A stretch of DNA of 64,000 nt from Profundibacterium mesophilum KAUST100406-0324 (GCF_009835145.1 NZ_APKE01000023.1:17981-81980); one strand, 5' to 3'. Shown: positions 34,810 through 47,357, counted from the first letter of the stretch. The notes: a model not told the origin generated them from the sequence alone. Program-made: numbers and translations.

Positions 34810-35619
34810 TCAGGCCGGCTGAAAGTTGATCTCGCGGCGCAGGACGCGGGTGGCCTGTGCCGAAACCTTGCGCACGTCCCCGGTCGTCAGGAAGCGCGCC
34901 TTGCCCCCGCCGACCATCTCCGGATGGCGGTCGAGGTAGTCGGCAAGGCTGTCGGCGACGAGACGGGCCTGCGAGTAGACCTCGACATCGGGGCCCAGCG
35001 CGTCCTGAAAGACCTCTTCCACGAAGGGGTAATGGGTGCAGCCCAGCACCGCCGCGTCCGGTGAGGGCATCTTGCGCTTGAGCGCCTCGACATGGCTGCG
35101 CACCAGCGCTTCGGAGAGGATCTGGTCGCCCTCCTCGATCGCGTCGACCACACCGCCGCAGGCCTGCGCCTCCACGTCGACCCCGATCGCCCGGAAAGCC
35201 AGCTCGCGCTGGAAGGCCCGGCTGGCTACCGTCGCCGGGGTCGCGAAGAGCGCCACGTTCTTCACCTTGACCTCGCGCGGCGGGCTGTTGTCGCCCCACT
35301 GACGCTCGGTCAGCGCCTCGATCATGGGAACGAAGACACCAAGGACCCGCTTGCCGGGTGGAACCCAGCTTTCCTGCATCCGGCGCAGCGCGGCCGCGCT
35401 CGCGGTGTTGCAGGCCAGGATCACCAGGTCGCAACCGGCATCGAAGAGACGCTGCGTGGCGGCTGTCGTCAGCCCATAGATGTCGTCGGCGTCGCGCACG
35501 CCGTAGGGCGCGTTGGCATTGTCGCCGAAATAGACGAACGGGACATCGGGAAGGCGCTTGGCCACCGCATCGAGGACCGTCAGCCCACCCAATCCGCTGT
35601 CGAAGATACCTACCGCCAT
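34810..35619 (-). CDS. murI: glutamate racemase
   Basis: A 269-residue racemase with the two catalytic cysteines in [12 protein letters not shown] and [13 protein letters not shown], and the N-terminal [18 protein letters not shown]. It supplies D-glutamate for peptidoglycan. I chose ATG 35619, with GGAGAGAG upstream, as the family start; the frame is open much further upstream but that part does not look like MurI. It is divergent in function but co-directional with argC. Confidence 0.96.
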   Translation of the reverse strand: MAVGIFDSGLGGLTVLDAVAKRLPDVPFVYFGDNANAPYGVRDADDIYGLTTAATQRLFDAGCDLVILACNTASAAALRRMQESWVPPGKRVLGVFVPMIEALTERQWGDNSPPREVKVKNVALFATPATVASRAFQRELAFRAIGVDVEAQACGGVVDAIEEGDQILSEALVRSHVEALKRKMPSPDAAVLGCTHYPFVEEVFQDALGPDVEVYSQARLVADSLADYLDRHPEMVGGGKARFLTTGDVRKVSAQATRVLRREINFQPA

Positions 35620-35758
35620 CGTGCTCTCTCCGCCTGTCCGGGCCCGCGCGGGACCATGGGAAGGCCACCGGGGATCGCCGGCCGCCCCGATCTGCAATAG
35701 GCAACGTAAGGACTGTTGTCCACTGCGCCGGCGCGCGCGCAGACACGTGCGCGAATGC

Positions 35759-38700
35759 CTATTCCGCCGCGGTGAGCATCTCATCCGGGCTCCCGCCGAT
35801 CCGGGAAAGAAGCGTCTCGCGGCGCTTCGCGGCCGCTGCCTCGGCGGCTTGCTTGACCGGGCCGAACCCCCTGATCGCCAGGGGAAGGCGCGCGAGCTCG
35901 ATCGCCGCTTCCCGCGCCTGGAGCGACAGGCGCCCCTCGGCATGAGCCGCGAGAAGGGGCCGCATATCGGCCTCGTATTGCGCGATCAGGGCGCGCTCCA
36001 TCCTCCGCTCCGCCGTCCTTCCGAAAGGATCGAAGCCCGTGCCGCGCAGCCCCTTGAAGCGCGCGAGCAGCGGGAAGAGTCGCTCGGCCCATGGACCGAA
36101 GGGCCGCTTCTTTGGCCGTCCGCCGGAGGATTTCGCGCCCAGCACCGGCGGCGCGAGGTGGAAGGTCAGCCCGACATCACCCTCGAAGGATTCGCGTACC
36201 ATTTCGCGCGTGCGCGCCAGGAGCCGCGCGACTTCGTACTCGTCCTTGTAGGCCAGCAGCTTGTGATAGCCGAGCGCCACCGCCTCGCGCAGCGCCGCGT
36301 CTTCGTACACCGCGTCGACCAGCTTGCGATAGCGCGCAGCGTATCGGCGCGACTGGTAGGCGGTGAGGTGATCCACCCTGTAGTCGATCCGTCCCGAAAG
36401 ATCGCGCATGTCCATGCCGGGCGCATCCTCGCCGAGGCGGCGCACCTCCTCGGGATGCAATGCCGCCCAGCGCCCGATCTCGAAGGCGCGGCGGTTGCGC
36501 TCCACGGCGGCACCGTTCAGCTCGATCGCCTTCTCTATCGCCGGCAAGCCGACCGGGATCAGGCCAAGCTGCCACGCCGCGCCGAAGATCATCATGTTCG
36601 AAAAGATCGTATCGCCCATGAGGCGTCCGGCGAGCGCGCTGGCATCGAAAATCTGCAACCGTCCCGGCACCCGCCGTTCGAGCGCAAGGACAAGGCGGTC
36701 CGCCGGCAACCTGAACTCGGTGTCCCGCGTAAAATCGCCGGTGATGATCTCATGGCTGTTGACCACGGCCCCCGCGTTCTCCCGCCGCATCAGCCCGAGC
36801 GTCCTGGGCCCCGCCGAGACGACCAGGTCGCCCCCGATCAACGCGTCGCATTCACCGGTGGCCACGCGGATCGCGCTGATATCGCCCGGCTTCTCGGCGA
36901 TGCGGCAATGAATATGCACCGCGCCGCCCTTCTGCGCCAGGCCGGCCATCTCCATCATGCCTGCCCCCTTGCCGTCGACATGGGCGGCCATCGACAAGAT
37001 CGCCCCGATGGTCACGACCCCGGTTCCGCCGACGCCGGTGATCACGATGTTATGGGTTCCCGCGATCTTCGGCAGTTCGGGCAGCGGCAGATCCCCGATC
37101 TCGAGCTCGGCGACGGCGGCCTTGCGCGGCCGGCCGCCCTCGACCGTCACGAATGACGGGCAGAAGCCGTTGAGGCAGCTGTAATCCTTGTTGCAGGAGG
37201 ACTGGTCCACCGCTCTCTTGCGGCCCAGCTCCGTCTCGACCGGCACGAGGCTGACGCAGTTCGACTGCACGCCGCAATCGCCGCAGCCCTCGCAAATGTC
37301 GGTGTTGATGAAAACGCGTGTCTGCGGATCGGGGAACTGGCCCCTCTTGCGCCTGCGTCGCTTCTCGGCCGCGCAGGTCTGCACGTAGATGATCGCGCTG
37401 ACGCCGGGCTCCTCGGCCAGTCGGGTCTGCACTTGTTCGAGCTCGGCGCGCGGATGCCAGGCGACGCCGGTTGGAAAATCGGCGCGCTCCGGCTCCTCCT
37501 TCTCGTCGAAAACCACGGCGATCTCCCGCACGCCCATGGCCGAGACCTCGCGAGCGATGCGGTCGGGGGTGAGCCCGCCCTCGTTGCCCTGCCCGCCGGT
37601 CATGGCGACGGCGTCGTTGTAGAGGATCTTGAAGGTGATGTTCGTGCCGGCGGCGAGCGCGGCCCGGATCGCCATGACCCCGGAATGGTTATAGGTGCCA
37701 TCCCCGAGGTTCTGGAAGACATGCGCGCGCCTGGAGAAGGGCGCCTCGCCGATCCAGTTCGCCCCCTCGCCGCCCATCTGGGTGAAACCGACCGTCTCGC
37801 GGTCCATCCATTGCACCATGTAGTGGCAGCCGATCCCGGCATAGGCCCTGTGGCCCTGCGGCACCCTGGTGCTGGTATTGTGGGGGCATCCGGAGCAGAA
37901 ATAGGGAAGGCGCGCGGCAATCTCCTCGGTATTGGCGCCGCGCGCGGCATCCAACAGGCGCTCCAGCATCGCCTCGATCCGGTCAGTGCGCCGCCCTTCC
38001 TCGATCAGCAGCCCGCCGAGTTTCTGCGCGATGAAGATCGGATCGAGCGCATAGCGGGTGGGGAAGAATTCCTCGCGCCGTCCCTCCGAATGCTCGTCGC
38101 CCTTGTGCCAGCCATAGACGCGTCGCCCCGCACGGTCATCGAACAGGGCCTCCTTGACCTGGACCTCGATGAGCTTGCGCTTCTCCTCGACCACGACGAT
38201 CAGATCGAGCCCCTCGGCCCAGTCGTGAAACCCGGCCATGTCCAGAGGCCAGGTCTGCCCCACCTTGTAGCTCGTCAGCCCCAGCCGCTCGGCCTCGTCC
38301 GCGTCGATCCCGAGCAAGGTGAGCGCATGCACCAGGTCGAGCCAGTTCTTGCCGGCCGCGACGAAGCCGATCTTCGCGCCGGGCTTGCCCCAGACACGCC
38401 TGTCCATGCCATTGGCGCGCGAGAAGGCCTCTGCCGCGAAACGCTTGTGGTCGATCATCCGCGCTTCCTGCGCGAGCGGCGTGTCGGCGAGCCGGATGTT
38501 CAGCCCGCCGGGCGGCAGTTCGAGCCGGGGGCGCACGAAGCTCATCCGGTTCGCATCGCCCTCGACGACGCTCGTCGCCTCGACCGTGTCCTTCATTGTC
38601 TTGAGTCCCACCCAGACACCGGCGAAACGCGACAGGGCCCAGCCATAAAGACCGTAATCGAGGATTTCCTGCACCCCCGCAGGCGAGACGATCGGCATGT

Positions 38701-39196
38701 AGGCATCGACCATCGCCCAGTCGGACTGGTGCAGCGTCGTCGAACTCTCGCCGGTATGATCGTCCCCCATCGCCATGATCACCCCGCCATGCGGCGAGGT
38801 TCCGGCCATGTTGGCGTGCCGCATCACGTCGCCGGAGCGGTCCACGCCCGGCCCCTTGCCATACCAGAGCCCGAACACGCCGTCATGCTTGCCCTCGCCG
38901 CGAAGCTCGGCCTGCTGGCTGCCCCATAGGGCCGTCGCGGCCAGATCCTCGTTCAGTCCCGGCTGGAAGAGGATGTCCGCCGCGCTCAGAAGGGGCTGTG
39001 CCCGGGCCATCTGCAGATCGACTGCGCCGAGCGGTGAGCCGCGATACCCCGTCACGTAGCCCGCCGTGTTCAATCCGGCCGCCGCGTCCCGCGCCCTTTG
39101 CATCAGCACGAGGCGCACCAGGGCTTGCGTTCCGTTCAACAGGACGGGGGACTTCTGCAGATCGAACCTGTCGTGAAGCGTCACATCCAACCGCAT
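35759..39196 (-). CDS. indolepyruvate ferredoxin oxidoreductase, fused alpha-beta type
   Basis: A 1145-residue single-chain 2-oxoacid:ferredoxin oxidoreductase. The N-terminal part has a thiamine-diphosphate pyrimidine-type domain, then [18 protein letters not shown] (about 437) and a TPP-binding region. Ferredoxin-type cysteines follow in [13 protein letters not shown] and [12 protein letters not shown] (about 635-675), and a gamma-type domain begins at [22 protein letters not shown] (about 722). It decarboxylates arylpyruvates (phenyl- or indolepyruvate) to aryl-acetyl-CoA with ferredoxin. It is divergent from a LysR regulator, which likely controls it. Confidence 0.9.
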   Translation of the reverse strand: MRLDVTLHDRFDLQKSPVLLNGTQALVRLVLMQRARDAAAGLNTAGYVTGYRGSPLGAVDLQMARAQPLLSAADILFQPGLNEDLAATALWGSQQAELRGEGKHDGVFGLWYGKGPGVDRSGDVMRHANMAGTSPHGGVIMAMGDDHTGESSTTLHQSDWAMVDAYMPIVSPAGVQEILDYGLYGWALSRFAGVWVGLKTMKDTVEATSVVEGDANRMSFVRPRLELPPGGLNIRLADTPLAQEARMIDHKRFAAEAFSRANGMDRRVWGKPGAKIGFVAAGKNWLDLVHALTLLGIDADEAERLGLTSYKVGQTWPLDMAGFHDWAEGLDLIVVVEEKRKLIEVQVKEALFDDRAGRRVYGWHKGDEHSEGRREEFFPTRYALDPIFIAQKLGGLLIEEGRRTDRIEAMLERLLDAARGANTEEIAARLPYFCSGCPHNTSTRVPQGHRAYAGIGCHYMVQWMDRETVGFTQMGGEGANWIGEAPFSRRAHVFQNLGDGTYNHSGVMAIRAALAAGTNITFKILYNDAVAMTGGQGNEGGLTPDRIAREVSAMGVREIAVVFDEKEEPERADFPTGVAWHPRAELEQVQTRLAEEPGVSAIIYVQTCAAEKRRRRKRGQFPDPQTRVFINTDICEGCGDCGVQSNCVSLVPVETELGRKRAVDQSSCNKDYSCLNGFCPSFVTVEGGRPRKAAVAELEIGDLPLPELPKIAGTHNIVITGVGGTGVVTIGAILSMAAHVDGKGAGMMEMAGLAQKGGAVHIHCRIAEKPGDISAIRVATGECDALIGGDLVVSAGPRTLGLMRRENAGAVVNSHEIITGDFTRDTEFRLPADRLVLALERRVPGRLQIFDASALAGRLMGDTIFSNMMIFGAAWQLGLIPVGLPAIEKAIELNGAAVERNRRAFEIGRWAALHPEEVRRLGEDAPGMDMRDLSGRIDYRVDHLTAYQSRRYAARYRKLVDAVYEDAALREAVALGYHKLLAYKDEYEVARLLARTREMVRESFEGDVGLTFHLAPPVLGAKSSGGRPKKRPFGPWAERLFPLLARFKGLRGTGFDPFGRTAERRMERALIAQYEADMRPLLAAHAEGRLSLQAREAAIELARLPLAIRGFGPVKQAAEAAAAKRRETLLSRIGGSPDEMLTAAE

Positions 39197-39245
39197 ACCG
39201 CTCTACCTCCCAATAGCGCCGCAATGTCGTGGTCGCGCCGATTAT

Positions 39246-39264
39246 AGGTCAAAGGGCGTGACCT
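39246..39264. promoter_or_regulatory. palindrome AGGTCA-N7-TGACCT between IOR and lysR-type gene
   Basis: A perfect dyad (TAGGTCA at 39245-39251 and TGACCTA at 39259-39265 with seven bases between) lies about 50 nt before the oxidoreductase start and 120 nt before the regulator. A second feature, TCGGTTAG at 39282-39289 and again at 39293-39300, is an 11-nt direct repeat. One or both are plausible operator sites. Confidence 0.5.
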
Positions 39265-39385
39265 ACCAAAAGATTTCTAGATCGGTTAGATTTCGGTTAG
39301 GTGATTGCCTTATATCATGGAATACCGGTATCCATCCGCGCTCGAACCATCGCCCAACGACGCCCAAACGACGGAAAACACCCTC

Positions 39386-40285
39386 ATGGACTGGGACAAG
39401 CTCAGAATATTCCACGCGGTCGCGGATGCCGGCAGCCTGACCGCAGCAGGCGATACCCTGCATCTGAGCCAGTCGGCAGTCTCACGCCAGATACGGGCGC
39501 TCGAGGAATCGCTCGACACGACCCTCTTTCACCGCCATGCGCGCGGCCTGATTCTCACCGAGCAGGGCGAGCTTCTGCACGATGCCACCTCAGCCATGTC
39601 CCGCCGGCTCGAAGCCGCCTCTGCGCGCATACGTGACAGTGAAGAGGAGGTGTTCGGCGAGCTGCGGGTGACGACGACGACCGGGTTCGGCTCCCTGTGG
39701 TTGGCGCCCCGCCTGCCCAAGCTCTACGAGAAATATCCCGATCTCAAGATCGACCTGATGCTCGAGGAACGGGTATTGGACCTGCCGATGCGCGAGGCCG
39801 ATCTCGCGATCCGCATGAAGGAGCCGAGCCAGGCCGACCTGATCCGCAAGCGGCTCATGACAGTGCGCATGCGCCTCTACGCGACACCGGAATACATCGA
39901 GGAGCGGGGCTTGCCCGAAACCCTTGCCGATCTGTCGCGGCACAGGTTGATCTGCCAGCAGATGGGCGCGGCCCAGGTCAGCGCCGGCGCCACGCTCGTG
40001 CATGAGCTGATGACGCAGAAGATCCCCTCGACCCTCACCGTGAACAACTATTTCGGCGTTCTCCAGGCGACGCTGGCCAATCTCGGCATCGGTGTCCTGC
40101 CCAACTACGTGATCGAGGATTTCCCGCGTATCGTGCGCGTTCTGCCCGATGTCGAATCCGCCGAGGTGCCCGTCTTCCTCGCCTATCCCGAGGAGTTGCG
40201 GCAATCAAAGCGCATCTCCGCCTTCCGCGATTTCGTCATCGACGAACTCGCCATCCAGAGGCGCCAGGGCGCGGAGCGGAACTGA
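39386..40285 (+). CDS. LysR-type transcriptional regulator
   Basis: A 299-residue regulator. The N-terminal winged helix-turn-helix (WDKLRIFHAVADAGSLTAAGDTLHLSQSAVSRQIRALEESLDTTLFHR, about 2-50) is typical of the family; the rest is the periplasmic-binding-like effector domain. I chose ATG 39386 because it begins the HTH; in-frame upstream codons (39305) add an unlikely N-terminus. It is divergent from the oxidoreductase across a dyad-containing spacer, so it probably senses an aromatic 2-oxoacid or a related compound. Confidence 0.93.
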   Translation: MDWDKLRIFHAVADAGSLTAAGDTLHLSQSAVSRQIRALEESLDTTLFHRHARGLILTEQGELLHDATSAMSRRLEAASARIRDSEEEVFGELRVTTTTGFGSLWLAPRLPKLYEKYPDLKIDLMLEERVLDLPMREADLAIRMKEPSQADLIRKRLMTVRMRLYATPEYIEERGLPETLADLSRHRLICQQMGAAQVSAGATLVHELMTQKIPSTLTVNNYFGVLQATLANLGIGVLPNYVIEDFPRIVRVLPDVESAEVPVFLAYPEELRQSKRISAFRDFVIDELAIQRRQGAERN

Positions 40286-40812
40286 GCCTGTGGACCATGC
40301 GCGCGACGCATAGCGGATTTGCGCTGCAGCGCAGCGATTTTCCTTGATCTGCAAGCCGTCAAATCCTAGCTCCTCCATCAGAACGCACGAAGATTCGCTC
40401 TCGTGCATTCTACCTCCCTGTTGGACTTGGCCGAGCTTCATGCTCGGCCTTTTTTTTGGCGATCGGATGGGTGGGCCCCGATCCGTCGTCCCCCTCGGCT
40501 TGCCCCGCGCCGGGCGGTGCCGCTCCGGCATCACCGCCCTGCGGGAGTGCCGGTGCCACCTTGGCCATGCGCCTTTGCCGAATGCGGCCCTTTCACCCGG
40601 GCCAAACCGTCCGGCCTTGCCGAAACAGGCAATCATTCTCCCCCAGCCAAGACGCGGCATCCGCCCTTTTCGCGCACGGGAAACTCTCCGCCCCGTCTTG
40701 AGGGGATTTCCGAACCCGGGGGCCGCGCCTGCGGGCTACCGGGCCGCCTGCCCTTTCCCCCTCCCGCCGCAGCCGTTAAGAACGTGTAACCGCACGCCAC
40801 CAGAGGACCCGC
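40286..40812. other. 527-bp spacer between lysR-type gene and purL, with a terminator
   Basis: Features inside: palindrome TGCGCTGCAGCGCA (40320-40333), CCTCC-type motifs (CTCCTCC near 40371 and ACCTCCC near 40412), and an excellent terminator at 40429-40457. The second half (40458-40812) shows no convincing gene. The spacer may encode a small RNA ending at the terminator. Confidence 0.5.
40429..40457 (+). terminator. strong rho-independent terminator
   Basis: GGCCGAGC (40429-40436), 5-nt loop TTCAT, GCTCGGCC (40442-40449), then eight T residues. It lies 144 nt after the lysR-type stop, so it ends either that message or an independent small RNA. Confidence 0.93.
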
Positions 40813-42972
<2,160 letters not shown>

Positions 42973-43037
42973 CCGCCCTGCTTGCACCGCCCCCGGCCCG
43001 GCCCTACATTCCGGGGGCAAACGGAGGACGACCAGCG

Positions 43038-43280
43038 ATGGCCATGCAGGCGAATGAAATCGAGGCCCTGATCCGGGAAAGCTTCCCGCAGGCACGCGTG
43101 ACGATCACCGATCTCGCGGGGGACGGAAATCATTATGCCGCGGAGGTGGTCGACGAATCCTTCCGCGGCAAGAACCGCGTTCAGCAGCAGCGTGCCGTCT
43201 ATGCGGCCCTGAAGGGCAAGATGGACGGATCGGCCGGCGAGCTGCATGCCCTCGCGCTGACGACCAAGGTGCCCGAGTGA
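43038..43280 (+). CDS. bolA: BolA family protein
   Basis: An 80-residue BolA/IbaG-type protein with class-II KH-like fold: IEALIRESFPQARVTITDL, GNHYAAEVVDESFRGKNRVQQQRAVYAAL, ending LHALALTTKVPE. It lies two genes before a CGFS monothiol glutaredoxin; BolA-Grx pairs bridge a [2Fe-2S] cluster and act in iron sensing. GGAGG lies 10 nt before ATG 43038. Confidence 0.93.
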   Translation: MAMQANEIEALIRESFPQARVTITDLAGDGNHYAAEVVDESFRGKNRVQQQRAVYAALKGKMDGSAGELHALALTTKVPE

Positions 43281-43528
43281 GCAGCCTTGCCGTCTCAGCG
43301 ATCCTGGGGGCGGCGATCCTCGTTCTGCTGGGATTGCGGGCGACCTTCGTGGTGCGTGCAGAACGCGGCCGCCCGCGCGGCAGCCCGCCCGGCAAGGGTA
43401 CGCATGTGATCGACGCCAGTTACCATTCGGGTGGTGGCGGCGGCGGGCAGGATTACAGCTTCACGGTGCCGCGCGATCCCGATGACTATGCGCGGCTCTT
43501 CGTGCCGCCCGCTAAACGGTCCCGATGA
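43277..43528 (+). CDS. small membrane-anchored protein between bolA and grxD
   Basis: An 83-residue protein starting at GTG 43277, overlapping the bolA stop. One membrane segment at the N-terminus (VSAILGAAILVLLGLRATFVV) is followed by a glycine-rich hydrophilic tail with GTHVIDASYHSGGGGGG and VPRDPDDYARLFVPPAKR. I do not recognise a family. Its place between bolA and grxD suggests a link with iron-sulfur handling, which is inference only. Confidence 0.7.
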   Translation: MSSLAVSAILGAAILVLLGLRATFVVRAERGRPRGSPPGKGTHVIDASYHSGGGGGGQDYSFTVPRDPDDYARLFVPPAKRSR

Positions 43529-43630
43529 CCTTCGGGCCGCCACCTTTACGCCGGCCGCCCGAATGCCTATCTGCGCTGCAAGCGCCGCCACGATACACGA
43601 TCTGAAATTCACCCGATGAGGATGCAATCC

Positions 43631-44017
43631 ATGAGCACCGAAACGAGCCCGCAAACCCAGCCCGTCGAAAACCGCATCGCCGATGCCGTCACAAGCAACG
43701 ATGTCGTGCTCTTCATGAAGGGCACCAAGTCGATGCCGCAATGCGGCTTCTCGAGCCGTGTCGCCGGCGTCCTGAACTTCATGGGCGTCGATTACGAGGA
43801 CGTCAATGTTCTGGCCGACGAGGGCATCCGCCAGGGCATCAAGGACTATTCCGACTGGCCGACGATCCCGCAGCTCTACGTCAAGGGCGAGTTCGTCGGC
43901 GGCTGCGACATCATCACCGAGATGACCCTGTCGGGCGAGCTGGACCAGCTGTTCAGCGATAACGGCGTGGCCTTCGACAAGGATGCCGCCGACAAGATCC
44001 GCGAAGCCAACGGCTGA
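43631..44017 (+). CDS. grxD: monothiol glutaredoxin (Grx4/GrxD type)
   Basis: A 128-residue glutaredoxin with the CGFS active site (Cys38 in KSMPQCGFSSRVAGVL), GTKSMP and WPTIPQLYVKGEFVGGCDII, the glutathione-binding segment. It transfers [2Fe-2S] clusters with BolA. I chose ATG 43631 because GAGG lies 9 nt upstream; ATGs at 43616 and 43622 are less well placed. A bidirectional terminator follows. Confidence 0.96.
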   Translation: MSTETSPQTQPVENRIADAVTSNDVVLFMKGTKSMPQCGFSSRVAGVLNFMGVDYEDVNVLADEGIRQGIKDYSDWPTIPQLYVKGEFVGGCDIITEMTLSGELDQLFSDNGVAFDKDAADKIREANG

Positions 44018-44064
44018 GCCGCACGGGGTCTGCCGAAACGGGCCCGGGCTGCCGTGATGGAAAG

Positions 44065-44097
44065 GGGGGATGCCGGCGCCGGCGTTCCCCCTTTTTT
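44065..44097. terminator. bidirectional terminator between grxD and zapA
   Basis: GGGGGATGCCGG and CCGGCGTTCCCCC form a long stem (44065-44091) followed on the plus strand by six T residues (44092-44097). On the minus strand it is followed by TTT. It separates convergent grxD and zapA. Confidence 0.9.
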
Positions 44098-44159
44098 CGT
44101 GTCATCATGCACCCACGCCGACCCGTCCCGCGTGGCCGCGCGCGGTGGATGAGGCCGGC

Positions 44160-44555
44160 TCAGCCCGCTGCCTTTTCCTCGACCTGACGCGCCAGCGCCT
44201 CGATGCGTTCGGACAATGTGGCAAGCCCCTCGTTGACCTCGTCGGGCACCACGGGGACCTCGATCGTCTGGGGTTCGGGCTCGGGCGCGTTGCGCAGCGT
44301 GTCGATCTCGCGGCTGAGCGTGCGCACGCGGGTTTCGAGCGAGCGCACCTGCTCGTCCAGTCCCGATGTCCGGTCCGCGAGCATCAGCCCCGCCATCAGG
44401 AGCATGCGCTGCTCCGGGATGCGGCCGATCTGCGAGCCCAGCACATCCGCTTCGGCGGCGAGGCGCGCCGCGGCGTTTTGCAGGAAATGCTCCTCCCCTT
44501 CCTGGCAAGCGACTTCGTAATCGCGCCCGCCGATCGAGATCTTGACTTCAGGCAT
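44160..44555 (-). CDS. zapA: cell division protein ZapA
   Basis: A 131-residue ZapA. The N-terminal domain KISIGGRDYEVACQEGEEHFLQNAAARLAAEA (about 5-36) is the FtsZ-binding head; the rest is a coiled coil with an unusual proline-rich insert (APEPEPQTIEVPVVPDE) not seen in the E. coli protein (109 residues). It bundles FtsZ filaments at the division ring. It starts 8 nt inside the preceding coiled-coil gene. Confidence 0.93.
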   Translation of the reverse strand: MPEVKISIGGRDYEVACQEGEEHFLQNAAARLAAEADVLGSQIGRIPEQRMLLMAGLMLADRTSGLDEQVRSLETRVRTLSREIDTLRNAPEPEPQTIEVPVVPDEVNEGLATLSERIEALARQVEEKAAG

Positions 44556-45060
44556 CGGCCGGAGCCTCCTTTTCCTTGGTGATGAGTGGTGCGAGTGCGC
44601 CCAGGAGCGCCTCGAGTTCGGCGCGGTCGCTGTCGCGCTCGGCCCGCAGCGCCTCGAGCTCGGTGCGCATCGCCTCGTCGATCAGACCGGGCTCGGCCAT
44701 GCCCGCCCGGTTGGCCTCGCGCAATGCGGTGTTGGACCGGCGCAGCGCATCGATGACCTGCTTGAGCCGGTGGCGGTCGGGCTCGAGCACGCCGAGCGCG
44801 CGCCGGGCATCGGCCAGGTCCCGCTCGAGGGCGGCGACGCGGGTTTCCTGCCGCTCCTTGATTGCAAGGACGCGAGCCTCGAGGGTCGCGTTGACGGCGC
44901 GCTCCTCCTCCAGCTCGGCCTGCAACTCTTCCGGTTTCGGGCCCTCGACCTCGGCCGGCTCCGGTTCGGGGCGGGGCGGCTCCAGACCGGCAAGCCCCGC
45001 CTCGATCCGCTCCAGGGCGGCGTCGAGACGCTGCTGCAATTGGGTGAACTCGTTCATCAT
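44548..45060 (-). CDS. coiled-coil protein overlapping zapA (candidate divisome partner)
   Basis: A 170-residue protein. Apart from a proline-rich stretch (LEPPRPEPEPAEVEGPKPEE, about 28-47) it is a long heptad-type helix (LEEERAVNATLEARVLAIKE; LEPDRHRLKQVIDALRRSNT; LRAERDSDRAELEALLGALA). No domain or membrane span. The gene ends inside zapA by 8 nt, so the two are coupled. In E. coli ZapA works with the coiled-coil ZapB, and a functional stand-in is an attractive but unproven guess. Start ATG 45060, with AGGAAGG upstream. Confidence 0.7.
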   Translation of the reverse strand: MMNEFTQLQQRLDAALERIEAGLAGLEPPRPEPEPAEVEGPKPEELQAELEEERAVNATLEARVLAIKERQETRVAALERDLADARRALGVLEPDRHRLKQVIDALRRSNTALREANRAGMAEPGLIDEAMRTELEALRAERDSDRAELEALLGALAPLITKEKEAPADA

Positions 45061-45283
45061 GGCCTGTCCTTCCTGTCCCGGCGCGGGCGCGGGCACGTGC
45101 CCCAAGATTGCACCGAATCGCCGGTCACTGTCTTCGTGCCACTTAATCGCAAGTCAAACCCGATTTCAGCCCCCCTTGTCGGGGCGCGGGCGCAGCTTCG
45201 CGCCGTGACGCTTGAAGTTGCCCCCCCCTCTCGCTTATCACGCGCCGAGCGCCGTGACACCGTACCCGAAAAGGACAGGACCC

Positions 45284-47299
45284 TTGGACATAGCCACTTT
45301 GCGCGAGACGCATCCCGATCATTGGCAGAAGGCGACCGCGATCCGCGTGCTCACGCTCGACGCCGTCGCCGAGGCCAATTCCGGACATAGCGGCGCCCCG
45401 ATGGGCATGGCCGATATCGCGACCGTGCTTTTCGGCAAGCATCTCAAGTTCGATGCCGCCAATCCCGGCTGGCCCGATCGCGACCGGTTCATCCTGTCGA
45501 ACGGCCATGGCTCGATGCTGATCTATTCGCTGCTCTACCTGCTGGGCGATCCGCAGATCACGCTCGACCAGGTGAAGAATTTTCGCCAGCTGGGCGCACG
45601 TACCGCCGGCCACCCCGAAAACTTCCTCGTGGACGCGATCGAGACCACGACCGGACCGCTCGGCCAGGGCATCGCCAACTCGGTCGGCTTCGCCATCGCC
45701 GAGGAAATCCAGCGCGCCCGTTTCGGCAAGAAGATCGTCGACCATCACACCTATGTCTTCGCCGGCGACGGCTGCTTGATGGAAGGTGTCAGCCAGGAGG
45801 CGATCGCCCTCGCCGGCCACTTGCAACTCGGCAAGCTCGTGGTGCTCTTCGACGATAATGGCATCACCATCGACGGCCGGGTCGATATCGCCGACAGCAC
45901 CGACCAGCAGGCCCGCTTCAAGGCCTCCGGCTGGCATGTGCAGGAGATCGACGGCCATGACCCCGAGGCGATCGACGCCGCGCTGACCGCAGCCAAGGCC
46001 GATCCGCGTCCCTCGATGATCGCCTGCAGGACCCATATCGCGCTGGGCTCCTCGGCGCAGGACACCTCCAAGGGTCACGGCGCCCTGACCGATCCGCAGC
46101 TCATTGCCGATGCGCGCGAGGCTTACGGCTGGCCGCATGGCCCCTTCGACATTCCCGCCGACATCAAGGGACAGTGGGAGGAGATGGGCCGCCGCGGTGG
46201 CGCCAAGCGCTCAGAATGGCAGGACCGCTTCAACGGGCTGTCGGCGAGCCGCAAGGGCGAGTTCGAGCGGATGCTGGCCGGCGAGGCCCCCAAGAAACTC
46301 GCGGGGACGATCCGGGCGCTCAAGAAGCAGATCAGCGAGTCCGCGCCCAAGCTCGCCACCCGCAAGAGCTCGGAAATGGTGCTCGAGGTAGTGAACCCGA
46401 TCATGCCCGAGACCGTCGGCGGCTCGGCCGATCTCACCGGCTCGAACAACACCCTGACCAAGGATCTTGGCACGTTCAGCGCCGAGGATCGCAAGGGCCG
46501 CTACATCTATTACGGCATCCGCGAGCACGGGATGGCATCCGCGATGAACGGGATGGCGCTGCATGGCGGCGTGCGCCCCTATGGCGGCACCTTCATGTGC
46601 TTTGCCGACTACGCGCGCGGCGCGATCCGCCTGTCGGCCCTGAGCCAGGTTCCCGCCGTCTACGTGCTGACCCATGACAGCATCGGCCTTGGCGAGGACG
46701 GCCCGACGCACCAGCCCGTCGAGCATCTCGCGATGCTGCGCGCGACGCCGAACCTGCATGTCTTCCGCCCCGCCGACACGGTCGAGACCGCAGAGGCCTG
46801 GGAGATCGCCCTGACCTCCGCGAAGACCCCCTCGGCCCTCGCGCTGAGCCGTCAGAACCTTCCGACCGTGCGCACCGAGCACAAGCAGAAGAACCTGACC
46901 GCGCAGGGCGCCTACGTGCTGGCCGAGGCCGAGGGCAAGCGGCAGGCGATCATCATCGCCACCGGCTCTGAAGTGTCCGTCGCCCTCGCCGCGCGCGAGT
47001 TGCTGCATGAGCTGAAGATCGGCACCCGTGTCGTCTCGATGCCCTGCCAGGAGCTTTTCGCGGAGCAGGACGAGAGCTACCGCCGCCGCATCCTGCCCCC
47101 CGGCCCGGTGCGCGTCGCGGTCGAGGCCGCCTCGCCCTTCGGCTGGGACCGCTGGCTCAGCGGCGAGCGCGGCAATGCGAAGAAGGCCGGCTTCGTCGGC
47201 ATGGAAGGCTTTGGCGCCTCCGCCCCCGCCGAGGAGCTTTTCGAGAAGTTCGGCATCACCGCCGAGGCCGTTTCGGCCAAGGTGCAGTCGCTGCTCTGA
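45284..47299 (+). CDS. tkt: transketolase
   Basis: A 671-residue transketolase. Key parts: [72 protein letters not shown] (TPP-binding GDG-N-type region), [14 protein letters not shown] and [20 protein letters not shown]. It moves two-carbon units in the pentose-phosphate and Calvin pathways. The natural N-terminus ([12 protein letters not shown]) has no ATG or GTG in front; TTG 45284 with AAGGACAGGACCC upstream is the likely start. A terminator follows. Confidence 0.95.
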   Translation: MDIATLRETHPDHWQKATAIRVLTLDAVAEANSGHSGAPMGMADIATVLFGKHLKFDAANPGWPDRDRFILSNGHGSMLIYSLLYLLGDPQITLDQVKNFRQLGARTAGHPENFLVDAIETTTGPLGQGIANSVGFAIAEEIQRARFGKKIVDHHTYVFAGDGCLMEGVSQEAIALAGHLQLGKLVVLFDDNGITIDGRVDIADSTDQQARFKASGWHVQEIDGHDPEAIDAALTAAKADPRPSMIACRTHIALGSSAQDTSKGHGALTDPQLIADAREAYGWPHGPFDIPADIKGQWEEMGRRGGAKRSEWQDRFNGLSASRKGEFERMLAGEAPKKLAGTIRALKKQISESAPKLATRKSSEMVLEVVNPIMPETVGGSADLTGSNNTLTKDLGTFSAEDRKGRYIYYGIREHGMASAMNGMALHGGVRPYGGTFMCFADYARGAIRLSALSQVPAVYVLTHDSIGLGEDGPTHQPVEHLAMLRATPNLHVFRPADTVETAEAWEIALTSAKTPSALALSRQNLPTVRTEHKQKNLTAQGAYVLAEAEGKRQAIIIATGSEVSVALAARELLHELKIGTRVVSMPCQELFAEQDESYRRRILPPGPVRVAVEAASPFGWDRWLSGERGNAKKAGFVGMEGFGASAPAEELFEKFGITAEAVSAKVQSLL

Positions 47300-47325
47300 T
47301 CCGCTCCTTGCACGCGCGAATGAAC

Positions 47326-47357
47326 ACGGCCGGCCCCGCAAGGGACCGGCCGTTTTC
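47326..47357 (+). terminator. rho-independent terminator after tkt
   Basis: ACGGCCGGCCCC (47326-47337) and GGGACCGGCCGT (47342-47353) form a near-perfect stem with a GCAA loop and are followed by TTTT. It lies 26 nt after the tkt stop. Confidence 0.9.

Noticed and set aside
34640..35746. Arg/Gly-rich frame over murI and the argC start
   Set aside because: The murI phase holds both catalytic cysteine motifs.
44018..44159. 6S RNA next to zapA, as in some proteobacteria
   Set aside because: The spacer is short and holds only a bidirectional terminator; no 6S-like long stem-loop with a central bubble is visible.
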